The notes beneath the pieces were generated by a model. That model had not been told where the DNA came from and made no database searches. It worked only from the letters and a program-made list of their open reading frames with translations. DNA of 64,000 nt, taken from Fomes fomentarius (Eukaryota; Basidiomycota; Agaricomycetes; Polyporales; Polyporaceae). Shown here piece after piece: positions 48,360-59,677 of this stretch. The stretch covers positions 87,001 through 151,000 of the forward strand of contig JABYQN010000009.1 in NCBI GenBank assembly GCA_022606135.1, in the 5' to 3' direction. The stretch's first letter is position 1, and each line of letters begins with the position of its first letter. A program made the position numbers and the translations under genes.

Positions 48360-49754
48360 GCCTGGTGCGCCGCGCGTCCACGCATATACACACACCTTCT
48401 TGACCTTGACCGGGAGCTTGGTGGAGTTTGGTAGCGGCGCGGTCGCGGTTCCGGTTGATGTCGTGGTCGATGGAGACTTTGCGCGTTACGCCGCGCCTGG
48501 GGGCTGTCTCTTCTCGACTCTTTGTATATCCCCCCTATCCCGTACCCCGCCCCCAACCTCCCGTCTACTGTCTACTGTCTACCGTTTACCCGCGTGCACC
48601 CCGGGCACCCGCTCGAGAGCTCTCGACTGGTCGAATACTAGACGCATCGGCTTGGTGTTGGCGTCGCCGTTGGGCATCGGAATACGCATACATACGATTG
48701 GATTGGATAAGAAATAGCACGAACTCATAACGCATATAACGCATAATGCGCACGATATCGCTACTATCTAGACAGAACGGCGCTCACGAATGTGTTTTGT
48801 ATACATACTCCGACCTAATGTTCTTGCTTCTTCTCTTACTGCTGACTCGGAGTGGGTGGGTCGTTGTTGGGCGCGTGGGTTGTTCTGGAACACTGTGCCG
48901 TGTCAGTGATCTGGCGTGGTTCATGCGCGCATACATGAAGAAATTGAACACGAAGACAGACAAAGGATCTCCTTTGCTGCCCCGGCACTCATTACTACGC
49001 TCATCTTGGATGCCCGGTCCTCATGGTTCACGGATCGCTGAGAACGCCATGCACGCCCACACCGTGGTGACACACCCCGCCGAGTGCGGACTGTACATGC
49101 CGCACTGCGCGGGGCAAGTACGTAGTAGTGCTGGCTCGGCGTGTCGACTCGGACGCGGTCGGAGCCAGTCGGTCTCTGAGCTGTCGTCTGTCGTCTATCG
49201 CGACCCGTCGACGGTCGGGCACGCTTCATCAGCTTCAGTCCTCGGGCCTCAGCACTCAGGGACCGGTCACCGAGACATGAGACATGACGGTGTGTGTGTG
49301 ATACGGATCCGAATGAATGTCTGGAAAAATTTCCAAGTTCGCATGGCTGATGCTGACAGTACAGTACTAGTACTTACAGTGCTCGGAAGTCGGCCGCGCT
49401 GAACATGACCACTGTGGCACCCACGCCCACGCCCACGCCCACGACCGCGTCGCCTCCGTGTGTGTGGAGTCTGGACTGGACGGGGGGTGTTGCCGGGATG
49501 CGATGCGATGCGTACCAATACCAATACCATATGGCCATGGCATTCATTCTAATTCTATGAGACTGGCTGCGCGACGCCTTCATGCACTGGCATATGGTGG
49601 ATCACGGTGGGTCAACTGGCGTATTGGCGGGCTGCCATCCCATCGGTGGTATCTTGCATCTCGGCATTGGATGTTATTGAGATCTGATTCGATTGTACTC
49701 AGGGATTCATTAGAAGTGGTATGTACGTTCGCCACCCGGTCCCGGAGTGGCACC

Positions 49755-49784
49755 GGGTGGGTGGGTGGGTGGGTGGGTGGGGGG
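49755..49784 (+). repeat. (GGGT)n run with strong G-quadruplex potential
   Basis: Seven G-runs of at least three G with single T spacers. Such a tract can form very stable parallel G-quadruplexes. It lies in non-coding DNA. Confidence 0.9.
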
Positions 49785-52700
49785 TGAGACGTGTCAAACT
49801 GACTTACTTACTCACTCACTTACCTACTTACTGACTGCGTACGAACAACTCGAAGCGCTGAGCGCCGAGCGGCGGATGGGGAGGTGTCGTCATACGATGA
49901 CGGTGGCCCGCTCGAAGAAGCTCTAAATCAACCGCGCGCCGCGAAGAGAAGAAGGAGAAGGCGAAGGAGAAGGAGAAGGCGAGAGCGGAGCGGAACGGCT
50001 AAGGGGTTTGACTGACGGACTGAGCAGATCTGTCCGATAGAGCCTGCGCTTCGAGTCAGCGCGGTCGAGCGCAGCGCGGACGCAGGGCCTTAGCTTAGAC
50101 CTCAGGCCTCAGGACCAGGACCAGGACCAGGACCAGGGCCGACCAGGACCGAGACCGTGAACGAGACAGAAACGGAGGTAGAGGCGAAGGCGAAGGCGAA
50201 GTGGGCGGCGACGGCGACTTGGAGTCCTAACGAACGGGTCCGGGTCGGAGCTTGGAGATGGATTAGTTAGATGGGAGAAGTTGGGAAGGAAGACAATAGA
50301 CTCTCTCATCTTCTCTCTTTCTCTCTCGGGCTGGCTGACGACTCGTTTCGGCGGGCCTACGGAGTCTACGGAGTCGGGCGCGCCGCGTAGCTCAGACGTG
50401 TGTCCGATAGGACGCGTTCATCTCCGCTGGGCTGGGCAGCCTTCCAGCCCGGTCCACAGTGGCCTTGTGTCCTAGAGACTGAAAGGGCCGGGCGCTGAGC
50501 GGTGAACGGTGAGCGGTGAACGGCGAGTGCTTGGAAGTTGGAGTGGTGGAGTCGGCGCGCTCCGGGGTGGTGTTCGTGTATGCCAGGGATGTGGTGGCAG
50601 GTGCGACGGTACGTGGTTTCCAGCTGCGAGCTGTCTGATTAAGCACTGTGTGTGGAACGTGCGAAAAAGGCGGATCTTTGACGGCTCGTGTGCGTGCGCT
50701 GAAGGGGATGCGTATACCATGAGTGTGGGCTGGACGTGGTTGATGCTGCGTCGAACTGCGAATGCGAGTGGTGGGTTAGGTACGGCTGTGTCCGCGTCGC
50801 AGAGAGCGACTCGCGCCTTGTTATTCGGTTGGCGCGCGAGTCCGGTACAGTAGGTGAGGTTCGTGTATCTCTTGGTAAATTGTCGAAGGATAGGATGCCC
50901 GCGAACAAATAATGCGGGGCACTGGCAAGGGAGAACAGGCCCGATGCGTAGTTGTTTAGCTGTGCAATGACTGGACTAATGTGACACGACGGCTGGCAGC
51001 CGTGAGGGTTTGCTGAGCGCAGTTCCTATTAGTATGTCGTGGTGGTTTGACGTTCGGCTAAAGGACACTCACCTCGTATTTATTACCTAAGTATCAACAC
51101 GCTTCTCCCAGTTGCTAAACATGAGTTCGCCTGGAAAGGCGGGAGCAGGTCGTCCCATGTTCAGACTCGAGAGGCGTGTGACTATCCGTCGTGATGTACA
51201 GAAATACCTCCTATGAGTTGACTTCATAGAGATAATCAGCTTGGGGAATTTACTCTTTGCCTGATCTTGGTGTGCGCTTGTTCTGATAGTATCTGCACAG
51301 CTCAGCAGCGTCAAAGACATGCTCAGAAAGCAGCACATACCATAATCTTTCCACGTATCATGCGCCCAACCCTGCGGGTGATGCACATGCCGTATCCGAG
51401 TGGCTCAGCGGCACCACTTCACAATCACAAGAACACACAACGCTTCTCTCCAGTACCATGACCCGGCGTGGCCGCAGCAATCTTCGCTTCGCAGATATCT
51501 GAGAGAGCTCATAAAGACCGCACAATTGAACTGGAAGACACGATATCTCAGGCGCACCTTCTAGGCTAGGCTGGAAGCATCGGCCATCAGACCCCACGGC
51601 CACTACAAGTGCCCGGCATAGCACGGCTGGATGTGGTAATGATGGAAACATGCGCACATCGATATCTCGAAGACTCGCAGTCCACGTCCAAACGTTCTGA
51701 CGTCGACACGGGAAGAATCTGAATATAAGGTCCGGGCGTCCGCGTTATTAACGGCAAGCGAAGCCAGACTCGCTCCGCCGGTGAATATCATGCCTCTAAG
51801 CGGTTAAATTCGGGTGCCGGGGGATGGGAGCGCACTGAGGACCCTGCCCAGGGAGCGCACGGCCAAGGGCCGGGAAACGCTGTATTACCGGCAGAACCGA
51901 AGCTTGATGAGAACGAGCGTGACGCAGTTGGAAGGGGGAGCTGAAGCGCAACACGAAACGTAGCCGGTCCGGGCGTTGGAGGGCGACGGGTCTCGCGCAG
52001 TTAAATTCCGAACGTCTATCAGCGTCATGAACCGCCGCGCGCGCACTCGGCGACCAATCGACGAGGGTGTTCGGCGTTCCAAGACGTACCCGACGTCGAT
52101 ATGGACGCACGAGATCTAGTTACCGAGCTCAGCCGGACGGCCATGTTGCGGGGATGCATGCCAGAGACATGATTGGCGCAGCAGGGGTGCATGGGACGCG
52201 GTGCTGCGGGTGCAGTTACTTGGGTGCTTTATACATCCTGTGGTAACGCGTTGTCGGGGCGCCCGGGCGATAAACGACGAGGAAGATCTGGAGATAGACC
52301 GTGGTGGACACTACCCGTATTTGGGGATGCGCAGGGACCAGGTCCGTGGGGAAGGGAAGCGACGTGTCAACGAGTCTATTGCGTGTGTGACCAGAGGAGT
52401 CATTCCAGGACTCACTAGGAGACGGACGTGGTGCGACTTCCTCGGTGCCGACACCTTCGGGAAGCTAAGAGACGTGATCAGTGAGTGTCACCAATTGCTG
52501 ACGAAACCTCACCAGCGCGAGCTCGGAGTGATAGGAACTCGTGATGCAGATAGAGACCCGGGCCATGCAGGGTCTTCGTCTTTGAGGCTGATCTTAACCC
52601 ACAGAACCAGGGCACCTGTGTATCCGAGCAGGCTAGAAGACGTACCTAAATAAGACTGGGGTTGTTAATAGCTCCATATGTAGCAGAGATATATCCTGGA

Positions 52701-53885
52701 CATCTAAGAAGTTCCGCGGTACCTGTATCAGGGATAGCGTCACAAGGGATCATCATTATATGTCGAGAGAGCAATACTCCTACCAGGAAACAGAGCCGTA
52801 GGCGGCAATGTTTGTGATAACGGATATGAACAACGACGGTCCCAGGCCGTCGGCGATAAGTACGAGTGACTCCTTGCTTACAGCAAGTGCAAGTCTCTAG
52901 CCGCCGCTGTCCGACAAATCATGCGAATCGACTCCATCGGTATCCCATTGGTCAGAGCCTCTTCAACCTCTAGATTCCTTCACATACCCCCCACCTTGCT
53001 CCGTCACTAGCAATCGGACCGATCTTATCCACCAAAAAGTAGTTCGGGTTGAAGGTTGAGTTCAGAATTTGTCTAGACATATTTGCAAGGACTCGGAGAT
53101 TTCGTCGACGACTGCAGTTTTGCACTTTGCTGTATGAGTATAACGCTTTCTGAGATCGTAGAGAGCCGTTCAGTAGGTCGTTCGAAGGTCGTGAATACCA
53201 TGTCCTTCAAGCTCGACGAAGACAGACATGAGCGAGGTGTCGTCATGGACGCCGCAAGCGCTTATCTATCGGTGATAATCGGGGCGTGGTGCTCGGCAAC
53301 AACCGGGATTAGTCTTGCGTTCTGATTGGTTGATTGGCCACAGGCCCTCACAGTCCAACGTTCAACGTTCAACTTCTGTCCACGACATGGCGCAAGCTGC
53401 ATCACTGCTACTGTATCGGCACCACTGTGCGGGAGTAAGCCATCATTAATGCGTTCGCAGATCATGATATCCCGCCCCATCCACGACCGCAAAGTCCATG
53501 GCTCATAATGCGGTTGAAGCCGCCCCTATATTGCGGGCGACACATACCCGGGGACTGGTCTTCACCCTAGTGAATGTGTGACTTATCTACTTTTTACCAC
53601 AGGACAATCGTCGAAGTCCATCCGCCATCTGTTCATGCTATTCATTCCCTCCGTTCGGCGTGAACATTGACCTGTCCGAGTATTGCTGACAACTGAGGAC
53701 ACTTAGCAGTAAAACACATTCGACCACCTGCTCCAAGGCCAACTGTGACAAATGCTCTTGTGGTACGCTCCCTCTATGCCAAAGCACAACTAACACCGTA
53801 TATTTAGCGCGGCTCCAGTCCCTCTTCGCCTCACTACTCTAGTTTTCCCACTTCCAACCAACTGCTCCGATACTTCGCACTCAAC

Positions 53886-54280
53886 ATGTCTGGCCTTCCA
53901 AAGCTTACTACCGCCGAGGTCGCAGAGCTTTCATGGAACTTTTACCTCAAGAGAGAGCTTGAACTAGTGTCCGCCGACGTTCAACGGTTCGCATCCTTTC
54001 TGGGAGAGGAGGGTATGAAGCGCGCCGTCGCGAAAGAGGAGTATATCCGCAATCACAGAGCGCGACAGCCGCTACATCTTACTGACTGACTCTCATTTCC
54101 TAGAATGAGCTGCGACATTTGCTCGATGTACCTAGAAATGATAGTGTTCGCACTATAATGAATGAAGAGACGTACACCTACGTTCCTGGTAATTCCATTC
54201 ATCGCGGGCGCACTATAACTCTCACACGCTTAGGAGAATTGGTTTGTTCTCATAACCGATCTGTATACCATGAGACCACA
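53886..54280 (+). pseudogene. small LGxxGM-family gene, probably frameshifted
   Basis: Exon 1 opens MSGLPKLTTAEVAELSWNFY, then LKRELELVSADVQRFASFLG and EEGMKRAVAKEE, similar to the gene at 54746 (S-x8-10-LGxxGM). A GT follows in phase 2, near the same place as in its paralogs. After the likely acceptor at 54104 the matching continuation NELRHLLDVPRNDSVRTIMN, then EETYTYVPGNSI, is in phase 0, one base off. YVPGNSI corresponds to VPGNPI of the neighbour, so homology is clear across the break. Splicing as is would give a short protein ending after MSCDICSMYLEM. Either an indel broke the gene or a different splice is used. Function unknown. Confidence 0.5.
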
Positions 54281-54745
54281 TAACACCTCTAATGGGTCGG
54301 AGGTCTTGCGTCCCAGGATGGTGCTAGATGTAGATTCATCCACATTTTTCACTTCTCTGACAATTCCTTCAAGTTGCATACGCGCCACCTGAGGCAGTGC
54401 ACTAAATAATAACCAATCCATCTCACGATATATGATCATACATCTGACATACACAGTACGTTGTTCAATCAAAGACCTGGTACCTCAAGGTCAAGCCACC
54501 TAGCTTTGACAGTACGCAGGGCCTCAGGTATGCGCCCATGGCCACCGACCACAACAGCCCCCTTTGTGCACAATGCACTGCTTTCGCTTCGCTTTGGCAA
54601 TTGGCCACTCAACGAAGAATTGGCCGTGCCGCCGCTTCGTACCATGGATATAAATGCATTTGACCATAGCTTGTGGCTCGCTACTTCTGACCCTCCTTTT
54701 CTCTGCTCGACTTATCGTCATCTCTGCTCGGTTGAAGCGCTCAAG

Positions 54746-55338
54746 ATGTCTCACTCGCCGCAAATTACTCGGACTCAGATGGGAGAGCTGTGGGCAAGGT
54801 ACAAAAAGGGAGAGATACAGCTTTCTCCAGAGAAAGTACTCTGGTTGGAGGTTTACCTAGGAAGCCAGGGCATGATGGAGGTGATCATTCACGATCCCTG
54901 GTACGTTCGGTATCAGTTCTCAGCCCTCGTACCCCTCTAACCATTGATCATGGTATACAGGTTGATGCAAGATCTTATCGAAGCTATGCAGGCGATAAGA
55001 GCCTTGGCCCAACTGAAGGCAGAAGGGACCTTCGTCGAGGTCCCTGGGAATCCCATAGGTAGCGGGCAATTGAGTATAATCATGAATACAATTCAGGCAG
55101 CGACTAGGTGAGTGCTTCTCCTCTCATCTTCGTAGTCAAAACATGTACCAAACATGTCTGCGTTTACAGAGCACTTAGAGACGCGGGATTCACTCCGACG
55201 TCTAGTTCTTCCCCAACCACACGGGCGGGGACCAGTACATCCTCGGTGGGGCGAAGACCCATTTCTTCCAGCTCTTTGTTGTCGAATCACCCCACAGGCC
55301 ACTTCGGTGGCTGGAGAACTAATACTCAGGCCTCTTAA
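54746..55338 (+). CDS. small LGxxGM-family protein (156 aa), function unknown
   Basis: Exons 54746-54900, 54961-55107 and 55170-55338 join in frame to 156 residues. It begins MSHSPQITRTQMGELWARYK, then EIQLSPEKVLWLEVYLGSQG and MMEVIIHDPW, where the phase-2 intron sits nine codons after the first Met of the GMM. Exon 2 codes for LMQDLIEAMQAIRALAQLKA, then GTFVEVPGNPIGSGQLSII, mostly helical. Exon 3 is a Ser/Thr-rich, probably disordered tail (SSSSPTTRAGTSTSSVG). No domain is recognised, and no signal peptide or membrane helix is seen. The upstream frame is open back to 54461, but similarity to the paralogs starts at this Met. It lies between the related genes at 53886 and 56506. Confidence 0.6.
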
Positions 55339-56505
55339 CACAACCACTGTACATCTCAACCTCTCTCTCATGCACGCGTTCCCGCTGTACCAAGAAGCGC
55401 CGTCATATGAGCCACTGGAGTGAAAGAGATCTAGAGCTTCTGATACCCTCCTTGTTGTTACATATCCGACAGGACATGTTTTATAATATAATATTTCATC
55501 ATCTATTGGCATGTGCCGCCATACGACAGTAATGCATCCTCACTGGTATGCGGATCATTATCACATTCACATTGAATGCTTGAGCGGCGAGCACCAGAGC
55601 GTGTCGCCATATAGATTGTGTTGTCTTACAGTATAATGTTCACCGAGTGCGTCTACGGAAGACGGTGCAAACAATATGTTGAGCTGAACAATTCGATCAT
55701 TCGTTTGCCGCCGAGATTGGGCGTCTAACTGTGGGATTCAAGTGAACGAGCAGGCCACGTCATGGATCCATGACAGGACCTCCATCGGAGTGAATTGCAC
55801 TCTCATAACGCGATACTCTAGACTCGTCTTAGCCAATTCCCAGTGCAATGCCTTATCTTATATAGAGATTGCGACCCAGGGCTGACCCGCCTGGAGATCA
55901 AGCCAGAATTTAGGTCGAACGCTCGAACTTGAAGGCGGTAGGCTAGGCCATTCACAAGATGCTGAAGGTTTGTCGATAGCTTTCTTAATACAGGTGAAGC
56001 AATATACTCAACTGATCTCGACTAACATGGATACACCAGTGGCCATCGTACAACACATCAGCAACACGGCCACGTAACTATAAGACCAACTCTGCCTCAC
56101 TAACAAGATAGCTTTGTTTGAAGATACTCCCGGCGGTCAAGGGAGTCGGCTGTTTACGCGCTTTGTCAACACTTTATGATGCTAACTTTTCGGCTAGCTC
56201 AGCCTTCTGAAATCATCTCAAAGCCAAAGCGAAGCATTCGAAGCGATTCACACATAGCTCCTCCACGCTTTGGTATGCTCCAACATGATCTTGGCGGCAT
56301 CCCTCATACGCATTGACGCGCCGCTGATTTTCGCTCAAGCTCGCATTCAAGCTCAGACACAACCACAAAACATGCTAATTAAAAGATCCTTCGCCCACTC
56401 TCGTACTCACCACATCATCCTGTGGGCAAATCTCGTCCCCTCTCTTTTTTAGATCCAGCTGCATCTCTTCACATACTAACCACCACTCAGACCTATCTCA
56501 ACGAC
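55339..56505. other. intergenic region, no gene supported
   Basis: AT-richer stretch with only short frames; presumably promoter of the gene at 56506. Confidence 0.4.
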
Positions 56506-58126
56506 ATGCAGACTATCTACCGAGTGCCGGCGATTGACACAGAGGTACAGGAGGCGGAGGAAGTGTTCGCCAGATGGGTATACCGCCATAATTGTCAAGT
56601 CGTTGCCACCAAGGAAGAAATGACGGAGGATGTTTCCGACTCGCACCTTCTGTCATGTTGGACACTACTCGATGAGGACGAGACGTCAATGGTGCGAGCC
56701 ATAATCATTCATGGATAGTAAGTCCAACCGTCCTCCTGAGTTCATGGTGTTAACTCACGCAAGCAGCATGGCGGGGCAGTCTGAGGACCGCGGCTGCGTG
56801 AACAATTCGCGGGATCGGCTTGTCTCTGGACTGCATCCACTCGAAGCATTCAAGAGAGCGATAGGTATCGGCATCGCTGCGAAACTGCGCTACGACGCCC
56901 AAGGAATCCCAATCACAAAGCCTTTCGATAGGGCGGCTCCACCGGTCGAATGGCTGCCAGCGGATGCACCGGATACTATCCCGTACTACCTACCAGCGCC
57001 TCGAAGCAGCTGTGACTTTGTCGAACTTAAACCGACCGCGATCTATCGTAGTTTCGACGTCTTTGATGTCTCTCGCTCGCTCCAGGGCACCTCGAACTCG
57101 GCGACACCTCTCCGTGAAGAGGAGTTGATTTGGGATTGTTCATGTGGACAAGTGTGGTACGAATGGTCCTCCTTCATCGTTGTGGACAACCGCGACATAG
57201 GATTGCGGTCATTCCGCATCGGTCCCATTCCTCCCACATTGCGACCATATGCAGTGTTGAACCCCATTTCTGGTGTTCCCTATCAGAGCAAATACGGAGT
57301 GCGCACGGATCTTCGGGCGCTAGCCGCACAGCTCTCCAAGGAGGATGAGGAGGACGATGGCCCATTGCTCGTGACGTGGTCTTGCTTGCACGGTGATCTC
57401 TACGTCCGTGGAGCACTTGATCAGATACCCCTTGCACCAACAGGATGCGTTCTCGATACGCTCAAGTCGCTCGCTCGCCCCACTGCGCCACTCCCTCCTT
57501 CTCCGCGACAACATACCGGTCGTTCCTCGTATCCCAGATCCTCTGGTATTCCCTCCTCTTCAACCTCTGTCCCGAAGAAGCGCAAACGGGTCGACTCCGA
57601 CCCTACGCCTCCAGGGCCGCTGCACTCGACCCGAACCACCACCAGTGCCCCCCATCCGCCAGACGACTCAAGTGTTGAGTGCAATATCGACGGCTGCGAC
57701 ATCCAGATCTCGAGAACCACCTGGGAGGTCCACCTGTCCACCGCGCACCGTATCTCGCAACCCCGGTGGCGCTCGGGAGCTCGCTGTCCGCACGACTGTC
57801 GCGACCCGAAGAAGCAGCATGCGGCAGCGACGTATGACAGCTGGGCCACCTTCAAGCGGCACTTCAAGCAGAAGCACACGGGCGAGCCCGACAGCGTCAC
57901 CGTCGTGTGCCCCGAGGCAGGATGCAAGCAGCGCGGGCTGAGTCGGCCGGATGCGCTGCTCAGGCACTACCAGAAGACCCACCCGGGCCTCGCTCCCCCG
58001 CGCGAGCGCCGCCGCGGGGCCGGTGCTGCCAGCGGAGGCAACAACAACAAGGAGAACGAGAGCCCCGCGCCGCCCCGGACTCGGACTCGTCGCAGAACTG
58101 TCACCCGGAGTGCTGGGGTGGGTTGA
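56506..58126 (+). CDS. LGxxGM-like N-terminal domain fused to a C2H2 zinc-finger protein (523 aa)
   Basis: Putative regulator. Exon 1 (56506-56717) codes for MQTIYRVPAIDTEVQEAEEV, then LDEDETSMVRAIIIHG; the phase-2 intron comes nine codons after this Met, as in the small genes nearby. Exon 2 (56767-58126) continues HPLEAFKRAIGIGIAAKLRY, then DAQGIPI, which parallels the second exon of the 54746 gene. It also has a middle region with DTIPYYLPAPRSSCDFVELK and IWDCSCGQVWYEW, and a Ser/Pro stretch with the nuclear signal PKKRKR. Three fingers follow: CNIDGC...HLSTAH (about residue 375), CPHDC...HFKQKH (about 411-440) and CPEAGC...HYQKTH (about 451-475). A tail ends RTRTRRRTVTRSAGVG. A 38-nt intron at 58118-58155 would instead add an acidic Ser/Glu-rich tail ending at 58362 (EDVDEMYASDS). 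A decayed partial copy is at 31851-32390. Confidence 0.75.
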
Positions 58127-58362
58127 CGACTCAGACTCCGGATGTTCAGCCTCAGATGTCACCAGTTGCTATTTCGGAGTCCGCGGCGTCCGATCGAGGT
58201 ACTGCGAAGGCTTCCGGCTCTCCCACTGGCGATGCCGAAGAGTCGGAGTCGGAGTCAGAGTTGAAGTCGAATGCAGAGGAAGAGGAAGAGGAAGAGGAGA
58301 GGCGACTTCAGCCCAACACGACTCGCGAAGATGTGGACGAGATGTACGCTAGTGACTCCTAG

Positions 58363-59677
58363 TAGCGACTTACAGTTGCGAATTTACGGGCTATGAATGA
58401 GCATGAGTGACTGTATCCCCCTTTCTCTATTCGAATAGTAGTATGTTTTTCTACGCGAGATGTATGGTTTGGCACTCTCGAACACGACGAGTTGTTTTCC
58501 AAGACTTTACTGTTTGATGTAACTGAGCACCTTCAAGAGTTTCACGAGCGGATTGGCACTGGCATACCAGATACGCTCAGTCGTTCGAACGTATGTATCA
58601 CAACACGTACCTCAGGCACGATAAGAACATTGAAGACTTCAGTGGTCGTCATGGCAAGATCTACAAACTAACCATCACTGGCAACGCCCTACCAAAATCG
58701 TTGAACGCAACTAGATCATCTTTCCACGTAAACATTCACATTTCAACACGACCAGGTGGCAGGTTCGAATGTTTCGGGATGTACTGGTCTCATACCAAGA
58801 CCCTCCGCGCCATGCGTCGAACCTACGGGATGTACATACATATTCTGAAAGAACCAGCGGGCGTCCAACCGAATACGGACTACGGCGCTTCGTCCCGCCC
58901 CCGAACCTCGAGGTTGCACATACCACGCTGCACGGATGCACGCAGGTCTGAGTCTGACACGCAGAGATCGCAACGAGGAAGTCACTGAATGAATCAACAC
59001 CCAACCGCCGCACAACTGGAAACTCTTGTGGGCCAAACATCGGCGCAACTAGTGTAGTATGTCAGAATGCATATGGTCGGCTCTTATGAGGCAGCGCCAC
59101 ATACCAAAATCACAAGCCTAGCTGAGGAGCATAATGAAGACACTGAGTAGTGAGATGACAGTAGTACGTAGTACGTAAGACGGCACAACAAAATCATGGG
59201 GACGTTTGACAGTCGGTCGAGCACTGGACAGCGGGAAGGACATGAAGACATGACGTGACATGACATGACATGGCTAGACGTTGAGATGATGTATAACAGG
59301 CAGTAGGATGGAGAGATGGAGATAGGGTGTCGCAAGGGTACGTATCACAGATAGGACGCCACAGAGGCATCGTGAGGTAGGGTAGAGTAGGATGAAAAGT
59401 ATGAGTGCGGAATGTATAGGAGCAAGATGGGGAGGGTTGGCGGATATGTCTGATAGGTTGTGGGTGTCGCAAAGGAGATGATACGAATCAAATCAGGAAG
59501 AATCAAAGAGAGCGGGCCCCAGAGCAAGTCACAGCACGAAAGGACGGAAAGAAACGGCAAAGGCAACAGGAAGCCATAAGCGGCGCCAGGGGCCGGTAGC
59601 CAGGTGGAGCGAACGAAGGCGTAGTGGTCTAGTAGTCTAAGACATAGCAGACAAGACCGCGACGCCTCCGTCTCCGC
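58363..59677. other. intergenic region, no gene supported
   Basis: A 131-codon frame at 58593-58988 has no recognisable motif. The rest is the 3' flank of the two neighbouring genes. Confidence 0.4.

Larger units (their letters stand above)
48226..53885. other. 5.7-kb region without supported genes
   Basis: No exon chain with a recognisable domain was found. The first part (to about 51 kb) is repeat-rich. Frames at 51087-51386 and 51358-51657 (minus) look partly protein-like but switch frame and have no motif. The 150-codon frame at 52201-52653 (plus) has no recognisable feature. Confidence 0.4.
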
